Shown one piece after another: positions 15,574 through 26,698 of a stretch of DNA of 64,000 bases (position 1 is its first letter; every line of letters begins with the position of its first letter). The stretch is taken from the NCBI GenBank assembly GCA_016194305.1, contig JACQBW010000001.1, positions 1 through 64,000 of the forward strand, read 5' to 3'. Position numbers and translations under genes: made by a program. Below the pieces are notes generated by a model. The model was not told where the DNA came from. It saw only the letters and a list, made by a program, of their open reading frames with translations, and did no database searches. The DNA is from Nitrospirota bacterium (lineage in GTDB: Bacteria; Nitrospirota; Nitrospiria; JACQBW01).

Positions 15574-17304
15574 ATGAATTTAAAACAAGAGATCATTGAT
15601 TTACTGGAATTGATCGGCACTTATCTGGAATTGAAGGGAGAAAACCCGTTTAAGGTCAGGGCCTTTCAAAATGCTGCGCGAACGATCTCGCTTCTTTCGG
15701 GAGATCTCAGAGAAATGATTCTAGCCGGAACATTGAAAGAAGAAAAGGGAATCGGAGCGGCTCTCTTTGAGACCATTCATGAATTCGTGACGACAGGGAG
15801 TTCATCGGTGCTCCAGTCGCTTGAAGTTTCAATTCCTTCAGGACTGCTTGAAATGAAAAAGATCGAAGGGCTCGGTCCAAAAAAAATCAAAGCGATCCAT
15901 GAGAAACTTGGGATCACCACGATCGGAGAACTGGAATATGCCTGTCAGGAGAATCGCCTGTTGACGCTTGAAGGTTTTGGCCGCAAGAGCCAGGACAATA
16001 TTCTGAAAGGAATTGAAAATCTTAAAAAAGGAAAAGAGTTTTTTCATTTTGATCAAGCGTGGACGGAGGCAGAAGCGGTTCGTAAACAACTTCACGCGAC
16101 TCAACTCTTTGATGCGATTGAAATTGGCGGAAGTCTCCGAAGGCGAAGAGAGGTGATCAGAAATATCAATCTGGTTTCATCATCCCGCCAGCTGGAAAGA
16201 GCTCTGGTAGCGTTTTCTCAACTGTCCCAGGTCGAATCGATACGTTCTCACGAAGCAACACGGGTTTCGGCCGTCCTGAAATCCGGACTGGGCGTTGAGC
16301 TCGATGTCGTCTCTCCTGAAAATTATCCGTTCGCACTTCAATATCTAACCGGAAGCAAAGAACATAATATCCGATTGCAGGAAATTGCCAGAAAAAAAGG
16401 TTTCCTGCTCAGCCCAAATGGCCTATTTAAGGAAAACTTGCCGGTTTCCTGCCAATCTGAAAAGGAGATTTACTCGAATTTGGGACTCGACCCTATTCCG
16501 CCGGAATTACGCGAAGATCGCGGAGAATTTGAAGCCGCAGGTAAAAGGTGTCTTCCCCGCCTGGTCGAATCGGATGAGATAAGAGGAATATTTCACCTTC
16601 ATACCACCCGCAGCGACGGAAGAAATACCTTGGAGGAAATGGTCAACGAGGCGGCCAGGGCGGGGTATCAATATGTGGGTATTTCTGATCATAGCCAGTC
16701 CGCGTTTTATGCCCATGGACTGAAAGAAGAAGATATCCGGCAACAACATGCCGACATCGACCGGCTTCAGAAAACCTTTCCCAAAATCCGGATTTTTAAA
16801 GGGATCGAATCGGATATCCTCGAAGAAGGTGATCTGGACTACCCTGAAGAACTACTCGCCTCGTTTGACTTCATTATTGGATCCATTCATAGCCGGTTTA
16901 AAATGACCGAAACAGAAATGACAAAACGGTTATTACGGGCGATGGATAATCCCTATTTGACGATTCTAGGGCATATGACCGGACGACTCCTCCTTTCACG
17001 CGAGGCCTATTCCTTCGACCTTGACGCCGTATTTCAAAAGGCGAAAGAGAAGAACGTCATTATTGAACTGAATGCCAATCCCCATCGATTGGATATCGAC
17101 TGGAAAGACTGCAAAAAATTGAAGGAATATGGACTCCAGGTCAGCATTAATCCCGACGCACATGCGATCGAACATATTTATTTTACCGGGTATGGCGTAG
17201 GAATAGCCCGAAAGGGATGGTTGACTTCCAGAGAGGTATTTAATACTCTCCCTCTCGGAGAAATGGAAAAAATGCTCGCGTCACGGCGTCCGGTTCACGG
17301 TTGA
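15574..17304 (+). CDS. polX: PolX-family protein: PHP exonuclease with degenerate polymerase site
   Basis: A 576-residue protein with PolX order: N-terminal 8-kDa helix-hairpin-helix region (GENPFKVRAFQNAARTI), a second hairpin (IEGLGPKKIKAIHEKLGI), fingers/palm, and a C-terminal PHP domain. The PHP metal motifs are intact: HLHTTRSDG (residues 341-349), GISDHS, GIESDILEEG, GSIHSRF, LGHMTGR, IELNANPHR and NPDAHAIEHI. In the palm, the usual GDxD is RNINLV: both catalytic Asp positions are Asn (197 and 199), and the third region reads VELDVV. Nucleotidyl transfer is therefore unlikely, while 3'-5' exonuclease or phosphoesterase activity should remain. It is read divergently from rpoH. Confidence 0.9.
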   Translation: MNLKQEIIDLLELIGTYLELKGENPFKVRAFQNAARTISLLSGDLREMILAGTLKEEKGIGAALFETIHEFVTTGSSSVLQSLEVSIPSGLLEMKKIEGLGPKKIKAIHEKLGITTIGELEYACQENRLLTLEGFGRKSQDNILKGIENLKKGKEFFHFDQAWTEAEAVRKQLHATQLFDAIEIGGSLRRRREVIRNINLVSSSRQLERALVAFSQLSQVESIRSHEATRVSAVLKSGLGVELDVVSPENYPFALQYLTGSKEHNIRLQEIARKKGFLLSPNGLFKENLPVSCQSEKEIYSNLGLDPIPPELREDRGEFEAAGKRCLPRLVESDEIRGIFHLHTTRSDGRNTLEEMVNEAARAGYQYVGISDHSQSAFYAHGLKEEDIRQQHADIDRLQKTFPKIRIFKGIESDILEEGDLDYPEELLASFDFIIGSIHSRFKMTETEMTKRLLRAMDNPYLTILGHMTGRLLLSREAYSFDLDAVFQKAKEKNVIIELNANPHRLDIDWKDCKKLKEYGLQVSINPDAHAIEHIYFTGYGVGIARKGWLTSREVFNTLPLGEMEKMLASRRPVHG

Positions 17305-17352
17305 ACCACCTTTTTTGAATCGTTACGGGGCCAAATCGCGCTTTGCTTAATT

Positions 17353-17745
17353 TCAGTTAAGCTCTGACATAAGCATCTTGATAAGAGGGCTGGTAGCCGG
17401 AGGAAATGTAAATTCATCCATCCGGGATTTTTCTATCCAGAGATATTCGTCACACTCCAGCGCCTGACAGGTTCCGCTCTTCCATTCGCAGAAATAAAAA
17501 TGAAGCTCTACCGTCCGATCAGGATACCGGTACGTGACCGCGATGGCCTCCTCCCCCACTTTGATCCCGATACCCAGTTCCTCACGGACCTCCCGGATGA
17601 GCGTATCGGTTAGCTCTTCCTTTTCATTCTTCTTCCCACCGGGAAATTCCCAGTATCGACCCAGATGGACATTCTTCTTCCTCCGCGAAATGAGAATTTT
17701 CCCTTCCTGGATAATGATGGCCGCCGCGACAACCTGAGTACTCAT
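17353..17745 (-). CDS. (d)NTP pyrophosphohydrolase, MutT/Nudix family
   Basis: A 130-residue Nudix hydrolase with a perfect box, GX5EX7REVREELGI (GKKNEKE...REVREELGI). Upstream WEFPGGK and short length match the MutT (8-oxo-dGTP) subgroup. It cleanses oxidised nucleotides or hydrolyses a related substrate. Its ATG directly follows the thrB stop codon (no gap), so it is probably translationally coupled to thrB. A repair role would fit the nearby polX, ligA and nth genes. Confidence 0.87.
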   Translation of the reverse strand: MSTQVVAAAIIIQEGKILISRRKKNVHLGRYWEFPGGKKNEKEELTDTLIREVREELGIGIKVGEEAIAVTYRYPDRTVELHFYFCEWKSGTCQALECDEYLWIEKSRMDEFTFPPATSPLIKMLMSELN

Positions 17746-18672
17746 TTATCCCTTGATCTTTCGAGCCCCCAAAACATCCATTTGGGTAATGGTAATAACA
17801 CAATCCAGACCCTTCTTCTGAAATTCTGTTTTCATCGCTTGACCAATGTCTTCACCCAAAGTACTCCGGTCCGTCACTGCAAAAAGAGTGGACCCTGCAC
17901 CGCTGATCGAACAGCCTAAAGCACCTTTGGCGAGGGCCGCTTTTTTTACCTCATAAAAACCCGGAATGAGCTTTGCCCGAAACGGTTCAACGACCACATC
18001 AGAAATGGACCTTCCAAAAAGCGCCGGATCTTTGTTACAGATTCCGAGCACCATTGCACAACTGTTTGACATATTCTGAACCCACCTGCGCATCTCAATT
18101 TTCTTTGGAAGGATTTTCCTCGCCTTTCTTGTCAACAAAGGAAAATCGGGTGTCGCCAGAACAACGGTCAGTTCCTTTAAAACTCCAATTTTAATCACTT
18201 TTTGCTCTTCGGGACGTGCCAGAACAACCCCTCCATAAAGAGAAGCACCAATATTGTCCATAAAGGTTCCTCCGGAAACATACGTTTCGGCTTCCAATGA
18301 AAGGTGAAGAAGCTCTTCTTTGCTTAATCTGTCTCCAAAAAGAGCGTTCGCCGCAACGGCACCTGCAACAGCACTGGCGGCACTGCTCCCTAATCCATTT
18401 CCCGGTATATTCTTATGTATTCGCAGATCGATTGATTTGGCAATCCCGAGTCTTTCCAGCACTTTCCTGGCCGCGATACCGGCTGTGTTTTTATCTGCAT
18501 CGTAGGGCAGTTTGCCGGAATCACCGCTGATCTCCAGAATCCGGATCCTCTTCTCTCTATTCTTGCCGGCCCAAACGGTGTCCCCTATCTTTTTGACCGC
18601 CATCCCCAGCGTATCAAAACCGGGACCGATATTCCCCACTGACGCCGGCGCAAAGACCCTGATTTCTTTCAT
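17746..18672 (-). CDS. thrB: Homoserine kinase
   Basis: A 308-residue GHMP kinase. The N-terminus IRVFAPASVGNIGPGFDTLGMAV is diagnostic for ThrB; the ATP-binding IPGNGLGSSAASAVAGAVAANAL lies near residue 88 and CSISGAGSTLFAV near the end. It phosphorylates homoserine in threonine synthesis. Other thr genes are not in the window. Confidence 0.94.
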   Translation of the reverse strand: MKEIRVFAPASVGNIGPGFDTLGMAVKKIGDTVWAGKNREKRIRILEISGDSGKLPYDADKNTAGIAARKVLERLGIAKSIDLRIHKNIPGNGLGSSAASAVAGAVAANALFGDRLSKEELLHLSLEAETYVSGGTFMDNIGASLYGGVVLARPEEQKVIKIGVLKELTVVLATPDFPLLTRKARKILPKKIEMRRWVQNMSNSCAMVLGICNKDPALFGRSISDVVVEPFRAKLIPGFYEVKKAALAKGALGCSISGAGSTLFAVTDRSTLGEDIGQAMKTEFQKKGLDCVITITQMDVLGARKIKG

Positions 18673-18767
18673 CTTTACCTGTCACTTCAAGTTTGTCCAA
18701 TAACGTCCGATCGTCCGCCTCAAATTTCCGGAACGATCAATTCTGTCGCGCCGATTATATCATAAGT

Positions 18768-18796
18768 TTGCAAAAAGAGCCGATTTTGAATATAAT
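18768..18796 (+). promoter_or_regulatory. Promoter of the NFU gene
   Basis: TTGCAA (18768-18773), 17 bp, TATAAT (18791-18796), an almost ideal sigma-70 promoter. Its expected transcription start near 18803 lies downstream of the ATG at 18799, so the real start of the gene must be the next in-frame ATG at 18820. Confidence 0.6.
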
Positions 18797-18819
18797 TAAT
18801 GGAACCGGGAGATTTGAAA

Positions 18820-19053
18820 ATGGAAACAGTCATTGAAACAGAAATGGTGGAAAAGGCGCTCGATACCATACGTCCCGCGCTGGCTCGAGACGGAGGAAAC
18901 ATTTTATTGGTCGGTATTGAAGGGGCCACCATTAAAGTCAAACTTGTGGGCGCCTGCCATGGATGCCCCAGTTCCGGTTACACCTTGAGACTCGGGGTTG
19001 AGAAAAGATTGAAGGAAATTATCCCGGCCATCCAGGAAATCGTCCATATCTAG
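18820..19053 (+). CDS. NifU C-terminal-domain (NFU) iron-sulfur scaffold protein
   Basis: A 77-residue stand-alone NFU domain: VEKALDTIRPALARDGGNILLVG, then GACHGCPSSGYTLRLGVEKRLKE. The CxxC (C-H-G-C) binds a transient 4Fe-4S cluster that is passed to client enzymes. The start ATG 18820 is chosen because GGGAG (18807-18811) is 8 nt upstream and the promoter rules out the ATG at 18799. Possible local clients are the ferredoxin at 26.4 kb and endonuclease III, which is inference only. Confidence 0.92.
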   Translation: METVIETEMVEKALDTIRPALARDGGNILLVGIEGATIKVKLVGACHGCPSSGYTLRLGVEKRLKEIIPAIQEIVHI

Positions 19054-19145
19054 TACTAATCTGCCAATCAAAAAGCAAGGTCTGTATTCTGCCTGTCACT
19101 CCCCGGACGCTTCTCCGTCCCGGCAATGTTTGTATTCGGCCATCC

Positions 19146-20768
19146 TTAACAGCAAGGCAAAGATTTCTCGGACGGATTCATTTCTTTTAAATAATTTTTG
19201 ACTTCCATTTCGCGTCGTTCCTCATTCCACTCCAGTTTTTTTCCCATGATTTCGGAAAGTTCCCTCAGGACTCTCGGATCGGTCAACCCTCCCAGGGCAA
19301 GCAATGTGCGTCTTCGCAAGAAATCGGAGAGCGTCAATGCCATTTCACAATCCATGGCATAGTGAATTTCGGCAAAAATATTGGCGTATTCAGGACTGAT
19401 TTTCTCTCCCAGCATCCGGTCCTTTTCGGCCCGATCAAGAATCTCCGGAGCCCGATTCCCGTATTGGCTTATCAAATGGATGACAATCGGATGTGCAAGT
19501 TGAAAACGGTCTGACCATCGCTGGGCATTTTTTCTGCGGTAATCCGGGAACGAGGTTCTGAATCTTCCACCATAAAGCGGTTCGGTCGCCGTTGAACATC
19601 CTCCCAAATCGGTTCGCGCCAGGCGTTTTCCGACAAGATCAACCACTTTTTCAGCGGTGCTGCGATACGTTGTCATTTTTCCTCCCGCGATGGAAATCAT
19701 TCCGGAAGGACTTTCAACGATTTTGACCCTGCGTGTCACACCGGAGGGACGGGAGCCTGATATATTAAGGAGCGGCCTGACACCCGAAAAAATGGAAACG
19801 ATATCCTCTTTTTTTATTAAGAGTCCGGGGAAAACTTTCCGTGTTTCTCCCAATAAATAGTTAACCTCTTCCGGAAGGGGATGAACGTCCGAAGGGTCTC
19901 CGGAAAAGTCCAGGTCGGTGGTTCCAATTAAAGTATTTCCGTGCCACGGGATGACGAAAAATATGCGGTCCTCTTCCTCAGGTGAAACAACCACTGCATA
20001 ATCCTTCGATATTTCCGGAACAATGAGATGCGTTCCCTGCGTCATTCTAATCCGAACGGGCCGTTTATCCCCTCCCTTTTCAGCAATTTCCGTCACCCAG
20101 GGTCCCCCGGCGTTTACGAAAACGCCTCCATAAACTTCTGCGCTTCCCCCATACAGCTGGTCAGTCAGGACAACTGAAACAAGTCGTCTCCCATTCGATC
20201 GGAACTGGTCGGCCTGGACATAGTTTAAGACTGTCGCACCGTGAGATTTGGCGTCAAGGATATTTTCAAGAACCACTCTGGCATCGTTCATCTGGGAATC
20301 GTAATAAATCCCCCCCCCTTTCAATCCTTCGGACTTTAGACCCGGAATGCAGCGTAACATTTCTTCTTTCAGGATGACACGGAATCTCTTTTTATTTCTG
20401 AAAAGAGAAAGCAGGTCATAAAGCCATAACCCGGCCCGGATTTTCCAAAGAGGCCTCGGACCACGGTCGTAGACCGGAAACAGAAAAGGGAGAGGATGGA
20501 CCAGATGCGGCGCAATCTTTTCAAGAATAAAGCGCTCCCGGAGCGATTCGAAAACCAGGCCGAACTCCCCCTGCTCGAGATACCTTATTCCACCGTGGGC
20601 AATTTTCGACGTCCTGCTAGACGTTCCGCTTCCGAAATCTCCTTTATCGACAAGCAGGGATTTCAACCCTCTCAGCGCGCCGTCTCGGACAATCCCCGCG
20701 CCCACGGCCCCTCCGCCAATCACAATGAGATCGAACTGCGTCTTGTTCAAATGGCTGATTCTGTTCAT
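19146..20768 (-). CDS. glpD: FAD-dependent glycerol-3-phosphate dehydrogenase
   Basis: About 540 residues of the GlpD/GlpA family. FDLIVIGGGAVGAGIVRDGALRG is the FAD dinucleotide motif, followed by DFGSGTSSRTSKIAHGGIRYLEQ, GTHLIVPE, and GTTDLDFSGDP, and a C-terminal helical domain (DCEMALTLSDFLRRRT). It oxidises glycerol-3-phosphate to dihydroxyacetone phosphate at the membrane and feeds electrons to quinone. The start is probably ATG 20768 (MNRISHLNKTQFDLIV). A TTG at 20795 is in frame but would overlap the divergent promoter space. Confidence 0.92.
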   Translation of the reverse strand: MNRISHLNKTQFDLIVIGGGAVGAGIVRDGALRGLKSLLVDKGDFGSGTSSRTSKIAHGGIRYLEQGEFGLVFESLRERFILEKIAPHLVHPLPFLFPVYDRGPRPLWKIRAGLWLYDLLSLFRNKKRFRVILKEEMLRCIPGLKSEGLKGGGIYYDSQMNDARVVLENILDAKSHGATVLNYVQADQFRSNGRRLVSVVLTDQLYGGSAEVYGGVFVNAGGPWVTEIAEKGGDKRPVRIRMTQGTHLIVPEISKDYAVVVSPEEEDRIFFVIPWHGNTLIGTTDLDFSGDPSDVHPLPEEVNYLLGETRKVFPGLLIKKEDIVSIFSGVRPLLNISGSRPSGVTRRVKIVESPSGMISIAGGKMTTYRSTAEKVVDLVGKRLARTDLGGCSTATEPLYGGRFRTSFPDYRRKNAQRWSDRFQLAHPIVIHLISQYGNRAPEILDRAEKDRMLGEKISPEYANIFAEIHYAMDCEMALTLSDFLRRRTLLALGGLTDPRVLRELSEIMGKKLEWNEERREMEVKNYLKEMNPSEKSLPCC

Positions 20769-20804
20769 CGTTCGCAAGATATGATACGATTCCAAAAAGC
20801 TGAC

Positions 20805-21707
20805 ATGAGAAAATCACTCCTAAAAATAGAGATGGCCCGGCGGATGAATCAATGGTACCGTGAATTCAATTTTCGCTCACCTTTGCTCAGTGATCCCATC
20901 CAGATCGTTCATCGGTATCAGAAACCCGAAGAGATCGAACTGGCCGGATTTATCAGCAGCACGCTCGCATTTGGGAAAATCGATCTGTTTAGAGTCATCA
21001 TTCAGAAAATACTGGATATGGGGAAGGGGAATCTTAAACAATTTATCCTGGATTTCAATCCTTCTAAAGATCAAAAACTGTTTAAGAATCTTTATTATCG
21101 CGTCTGGAAAGAGAAGGACCTTGTTTGTTTGATCTATGCCCTGCAAGTTCTTCTCATCCGATATGCTTCTCTTGAAAATCTTTTTCTTGAACTAACGAAT
21201 CCGGTAGACGATCATTTTGAGTCCGCCATGAACGCCTTTTCGCGTGAATTTATTCGATTCGATCCGTCACCGGTGTATGGAATCAATCATTTTCCGAAAA
21301 GTTTCAAACTTTTTGTCCCTTCACCACGGAACGGAAGCGCATGCAAACGCTTCTGCCTTTTCCTTCGGTGGATGATCAGGAAAGATGACATTGACCGCGG
21401 AATATGGCAGCGCCTTTCACCGTCGAAACTCATTATCCCCCTCGATACCCACATCTTTAAGATGGCCTGTTTTCTTAAATTAACCCGGCTTAACACGCCA
21501 GGCTGGAAAATGGCCAGAGAGATCACCGCATCGCTTAAGGAAATCGATCCGGAGGATCCGCTGAAATTTGATTTTCCTCTCTGTCATTTCAGTATTCAAA
21601 ACCAGTGCCCGTCGGGCGAAGACCCCAAACAGTGCGACCTCTGCTCGTCGAGAAAAAAATGCTATTTTGAACCGAAAATTCGCCGGGTTCGTAAAACAAG
21701 GAACTGA
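20805..21707 (+). CDS. TIGR02757/DUF2400 family protein
   Basis: About 300 residues matching the TIGR02757 family of unknown function: PIQIVHRYQKPEEIELAGFISSTLAFGKIDLF, the central FRWMIRKDDIDRGIW-like segment (here LFLRWMIRKDDIDRGIW), LIIPLDTHIF, and a C-terminal cysteine group (CPSGEDPKQCDLCSSRKKC) that could bind a metal or iron-sulfur cluster. The fold is thought to be related to helix-hairpin-helix DNA glycosylases, which is general family knowledge and not proof of function. The open frame extends upstream across glpD; ATG 20805 is the most likely start by homology. Confidence 0.8.
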   Translation: MRKSLLKIEMARRMNQWYREFNFRSPLLSDPIQIVHRYQKPEEIELAGFISSTLAFGKIDLFRVIIQKILDMGKGNLKQFILDFNPSKDQKLFKNLYYRVWKEKDLVCLIYALQVLLIRYASLENLFLELTNPVDDHFESAMNAFSREFIRFDPSPVYGINHFPKSFKLFVPSPRNGSACKRFCLFLRWMIRKDDIDRGIWQRLSPSKLIIPLDTHIFKMACFLKLTRLNTPGWKMAREITASLKEIDPEDPLKFDFPLCHFSIQNQCPSGEDPKQCDLCSSRKKCYFEPKIRRVRKTRN

Positions 21708-21712
21708 TCGAT

Positions 21713-22639
21713 TCAGCCGCTCTGGAGCTGCTTTAATTTCTCGTACAGTTCCTTTTCCTTTTCGGTTATTTTTTCCGGGAGCATTATCTGCAAAGCAACG
21801 TACAAATCGCCCCTTTCTCCCTTTTTCCTGATGAGGCCCTTTTCTTTCAATCTTAACTTTTGTCCGCCCTGGCTCCCCGGAGGAATCCTCAATTTAACCG
21901 GTTCGTCCAATGTGGCAACTTGAATATGGGTCCCCAAGACCGCATCCCAGGGGAAAATCGGTTGAATGACAGTCACATCATCCCCTTCAACCACGAAAGC
22001 GGGATGGGGTTTTATTTTAATGTTCAAATAAAGATCTCCGGGACGATCACCATCAGGAAAACCCTGTCCGGTCAGGCGGATTTTAGATCCTTCGCGGACC
22101 CCGGGCGGTACTTTGACCTCCAGATTCTTCCGGTTGTGCCCGATTTCGACAAATATTTTTTTCAAGCCTCCTCGATGGGCCTCCTCAAGAGAAAGGGTCA
22201 TCTCCGCCTGAATATCCTCTCCTTTCCGGGGCCGGGTCTGGCTGGATGCACTTCGATGGCCTCCCGTTCTTCCTCCCTGTCCCCCAAAAATGGCTTCAAA
22301 GAAATCGCTGAATCCTCCCATCCCTCCAAAATCTGTCCCAAAATCAGCCCCGCGGAACGGACCTTGTCCGTCGTGGCCTGGAGGAGGCGTGAAATCCATT
22401 CCCTCGCGGTAATTCGCACCCAGGAGATCATATTTTTTTCGTTTTTCAGGATCGCTCAGAACTTCGTTCGCTTCATTCAGTTCTTTAAATTTTTCTTCGG
22501 ACGATTTCTTTTGCGCAGGCGAAACAAGATCCGGGTGATACTTCCGCGCAAGTTTTCGAAAAGCCGATTTAATATCCTGCGGAGTGGCCGTTTTGGGAAC
22601 GCCGAGTACTTCGTAATAGTCTCTAAATTTCAATGTCAT
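21713..22639 (-). CDS. DnaJ/CbpA-type co-chaperone lacking the zinc finger
   Basis: A 308-residue class-B J protein. The J domain is at residues 4-70 with HPD in KYHPDLV, then a G/F-rich linker (GAN...[18 protein letters not shown]), then C-terminal domains I and II ([46 protein letters not shown]). No CxxCxGxG repeats are present, so it is the CbpA type rather than canonical DnaJ. It stimulates DnaK ATPase. AAGGAAGG lies upstream of ATG 22639. Confidence 0.92.
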   Translation of the reverse strand: MTLKFRDYYEVLGVPKTATPQDIKSAFRKLARKYHPDLVSPAQKKSSEEKFKELNEANEVLSDPEKRKKYDLLGANYREGMDFTPPPGHDGQGPFRGADFGTDFGGMGGFSDFFEAIFGGQGGRTGGHRSASSQTRPRKGEDIQAEMTLSLEEAHRGGLKKIFVEIGHNRKNLEVKVPPGVREGSKIRLTGQGFPDGDRPGDLYLNIKIKPHPAFVVEGDDVTVIQPIFPWDAVLGTHIQVATLDEPVKLRIPPGSQGGQKLRLKEKGLIRKKGERGDLYVALQIMLPEKITEKEKELYEKLKQLQSG

Positions 22640-22671
22640 GCGCCTTCCTTATTTTGCTACGTGAAATTCTA

Positions 22672-24804
<2,133 letters not shown>

Positions 24805-24821
24805 TTAACGAGGAGCCCTTT

Positions 24822-25646
24822 ATGAAAAACTGGATTAAAGTCGGCTATGTTCAAACGCATCCGAAGTTTGGCGAAAAAAAGGCCAACGTAGATCAGGCGC
24901 TCGAAATGCTCTCTACCGAATCTGCAGACCTGATGGTTCTACCGGAGCTTTTTAATTCGGGTTACCAGTTCACTTCCAAATCCGAGGCGGCGGGCCTGGC
25001 GGAAGAAATCCCTTCGGGATATACCACCCGGAGGCTCATTAAGCTGGCCCGTGAGAAGAGAATGTATCTCGTCGCAGGAATTGCTGAAAAGAAAGGAAGA
25101 CACCTTTACAATTCCGCGATCCTCGTCGGTCCCGCGGGTTTTATCGATGTTTACCGTAAAATCCACCTCTTTTACGAAGAAAAACTCTGGTTTACGGCAG
25201 GGAACAAGCAGATCAAGGCGTATGATATCGGCAAAGCCCGAATCGGAATTATGATCTGCTTCGACTGGTTTTTTCCGGAGATATCCAGAATTCTTGCGCT
25301 GCTCGGCGCCGAAATTATCTGCCATCCTTCCAATCTGGTTTTGCCCCATTGTCCCCAGGCAATGATTACCCGAAGTCTTGAAAACAGGGTCTATTCTGTC
25401 ACGGCTAACCGGGTCGGGTTCGAGGAAAGGGACGAAAAGGAACGGCTCTCTTTTATCGGATTCAGCCAGATCGTCTCACCCAAAGGGGAGGTCCTTCATC
25501 GGGCCTCCGGGGAAAAGCTGGCGCTTCAGGTTCTCGAGATTAACCCGCTTGAGGCTAGGAAAAAATCAATTAATCGATATAATCATCTTTTTGAAGACCG
25601 GCGCCCGGATTTCTACCAAACGCTTCTTAAACCCGTTGAAGAGTAA
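24822..25646 (+). CDS. Carbon-nitrogen hydrolase (nitrilase superfamily)
   Basis: A 274-residue CN-hydrolase with the Glu-Lys-Cys triad: Glu42 in LPELFNSGY, Lys113 in YRKIHLF, and Cys146 in MICFDWFFPE. It hydrolyses a C-N bond in an amide or carbamoyl compound. The PELFNSGYQF signature is close to the N-carbamoylputrescine amidase/beta-ureidopropionase group, so a polyamine or pyrimidine role is possible but unproven. GAGGAG lies 6 nt before ATG 24822. The gene is divergent from ligA. Confidence 0.87.
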   Translation: MKNWIKVGYVQTHPKFGEKKANVDQALEMLSTESADLMVLPELFNSGYQFTSKSEAAGLAEEIPSGYTTRRLIKLAREKRMYLVAGIAEKKGRHLYNSAILVGPAGFIDVYRKIHLFYEEKLWFTAGNKQIKAYDIGKARIGIMICFDWFFPEISRILALLGAEIICHPSNLVLPHCPQAMITRSLENRVYSVTANRVGFEERDEKERLSFIGFSQIVSPKGEVLHRASGEKLALQVLEINPLEARKKSINRYNHLFEDRRPDFYQTLLKPVEE

Positions 25647-25678
25647 CCTCACGTCATTACCTTCCCTGACAGGCCCCA

Positions 25679-26335
25679 TTGGATAATGCCGGAATCAATC
25701 AAGTTGTATCGATTCTGAAGAAGGAGATCAGAAAATGGAAGGTTCCGATTGTCGGAGTGATCGCAAACGAATCCCGTGACCCTTATCTCATTCTGATCTC
25801 CACAGTACTGAGTTTAAGAACAAAAGACAAAACCACTCATGAGGCTTCCAGGAGACTCTTTGCTCTCGCCACAACCCCCCGGGAAATGGTCAAACTCACT
25901 GAAAAACAGATTGAAACGGCTATTTACCCCGTCGGATTTTACAAGACCAAAGCAAGATCCATTCTTCATCTTTCCCATGATTTGATCCAGAGATTTCATT
26001 CAAGAGTTCCCGACCGGATGGAATCGCTGCTCACGTTAAAAGGGGTCGGCCGAAAAACGGCCAATCTGGTGCTCACATTGGGATATGATCAATTTGGAAT
26101 CTGTGTCGATATCCACGTTCACCGCATTTCAAACAGACTAGGCTACATCAAGACAAAAAGTCCGGATGAAAGCGAGTTCGCGCTTCGGCAATGCCTCCCC
26201 AGGCGGCACTGGAAAATCTACAATGATCTTCTGGTTACTTTTGGACAAAATCTTTGCAAACCCGTTTCCCCTTACTGCTCTCTCTGTAAACTTTCCTCAC
26301 TTTGTGAACGCCACGGAGTTCTCTCCTCGAGATAA
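25679..26335 (+). CDS. nth: Endonuclease III (DNA glycosylase/AP lyase)
   Basis: A 218-residue Nth. The helix-hairpin-helix LLTLKGVGRKTANLVLTLG contains the catalytic Lys and CVDIHVHRISNRLG contains the catalytic Asp. The C-terminal iron-sulfur loop is C-x6-C-x2-C-x5-C (CKPVSPYCSLCKLSSLC). It removes oxidised pyrimidines and cleaves the abasic site. The only in-frame start candidate before the conserved region is TTG 25679, with a weak upstream site. It lies 33 bp after the CN-hydrolase and is probably in the same transcript. Confidence 0.92.
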   Translation: MDNAGINQVVSILKKEIRKWKVPIVGVIANESRDPYLILISTVLSLRTKDKTTHEASRRLFALATTPREMVKLTEKQIETAIYPVGFYKTKARSILHLSHDLIQRFHSRVPDRMESLLTLKGVGRKTANLVLTLGYDQFGICVDIHVHRISNRLGYIKTKSPDESEFALRQCLPRRHWKIYNDLLVTFGQNLCKPVSPYCSLCKLSSLCERHGVLSSR

Positions 26336-26357
26336 AGAATAACCTCATTTTCACGGG

Positions 26358-26385
26358 TTTACGAATAGACAAACTCTGGTAAAAT
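26358..26385 (+). promoter_or_regulatory. Possible promoter of the small ferredoxin gene
   Basis: TTTACG (26358-26363), 16 bp, TAAAAT (26380-26385). The ATG at 26393 is 8 nt after the -10 box and no ribosome-binding site is visible, so the mRNA may be leaderless, as for polX. Confidence 0.35.
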
Positions 26386-26392
26386 TAAAAGT

Positions 26393-26674
26393 ATGAGTCA
26401 GGTCATAGGACTATCCCGGGAAACGGTCACAATTTCAATTATGGGCAAGAGTTATCAGGTTGCTAAAGACAAACTTCTGTATGTCTTCCAGGACCTCGAT
26501 CTTCTCCGGGCCCGAAACAAATTCTGCTGGAACGGCGAGTGTAAGAACTGCACCATCTCCTTTTCCACTTCTTCAGACCCGGCCGTCATCATCACGGAAA
26601 GAGCCTGCCAAACAACCGCATCAGAAGGACTTCGCGTCGTTGAGATGCCAGAGGCATTCTATCTTGCAAAATAA
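26393..26674 (+). CDS. Small 2Fe-2S ferredoxin-like protein
   Basis: A 93-residue protein with cysteines 45, 50, 53 and 72 in a C-x4-C-x2-C-x18-C arrangement (FCWNGECKNC...RAC), the plant-type 2Fe-2S ferredoxin motif, although the final spacing is short. It is a soluble single-electron carrier. The partner is not known; the FNR-type reductase at 13.1 kb lacks its own cluster and would be a candidate by inference. It converges on glgB. Confidence 0.82.
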   Translation: MSQVIGLSRETVTISIMGKSYQVAKDKLLYVFQDLDLLRARNKFCWNGECKNCTISFSTSSDPAVIITERACQTTASEGLRVVEMPEAFYLAK

Positions 26675-26698
26675 TCCTGAACCTTGCCTCAGGGATTA
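26672..26698. terminator. Hairpin between convergent ferredoxin and glgB genes
   Basis: TAATCCTGA (26672-26680) pairs with TCAGGGATTA (26689-26698) with one bulged G and an 8-nt loop. It includes the stop codons of both convergent genes. There is no long U-run on either side, so termination is plausible rather than certain. Confidence 0.4.

Noticed and set aside
20496-20804. Long N-terminal extension of the TIGR02757 gene
   Set aside because: It lies wholly antisense to the start of glpD and has no family similarity; the conserved region begins after 20805.
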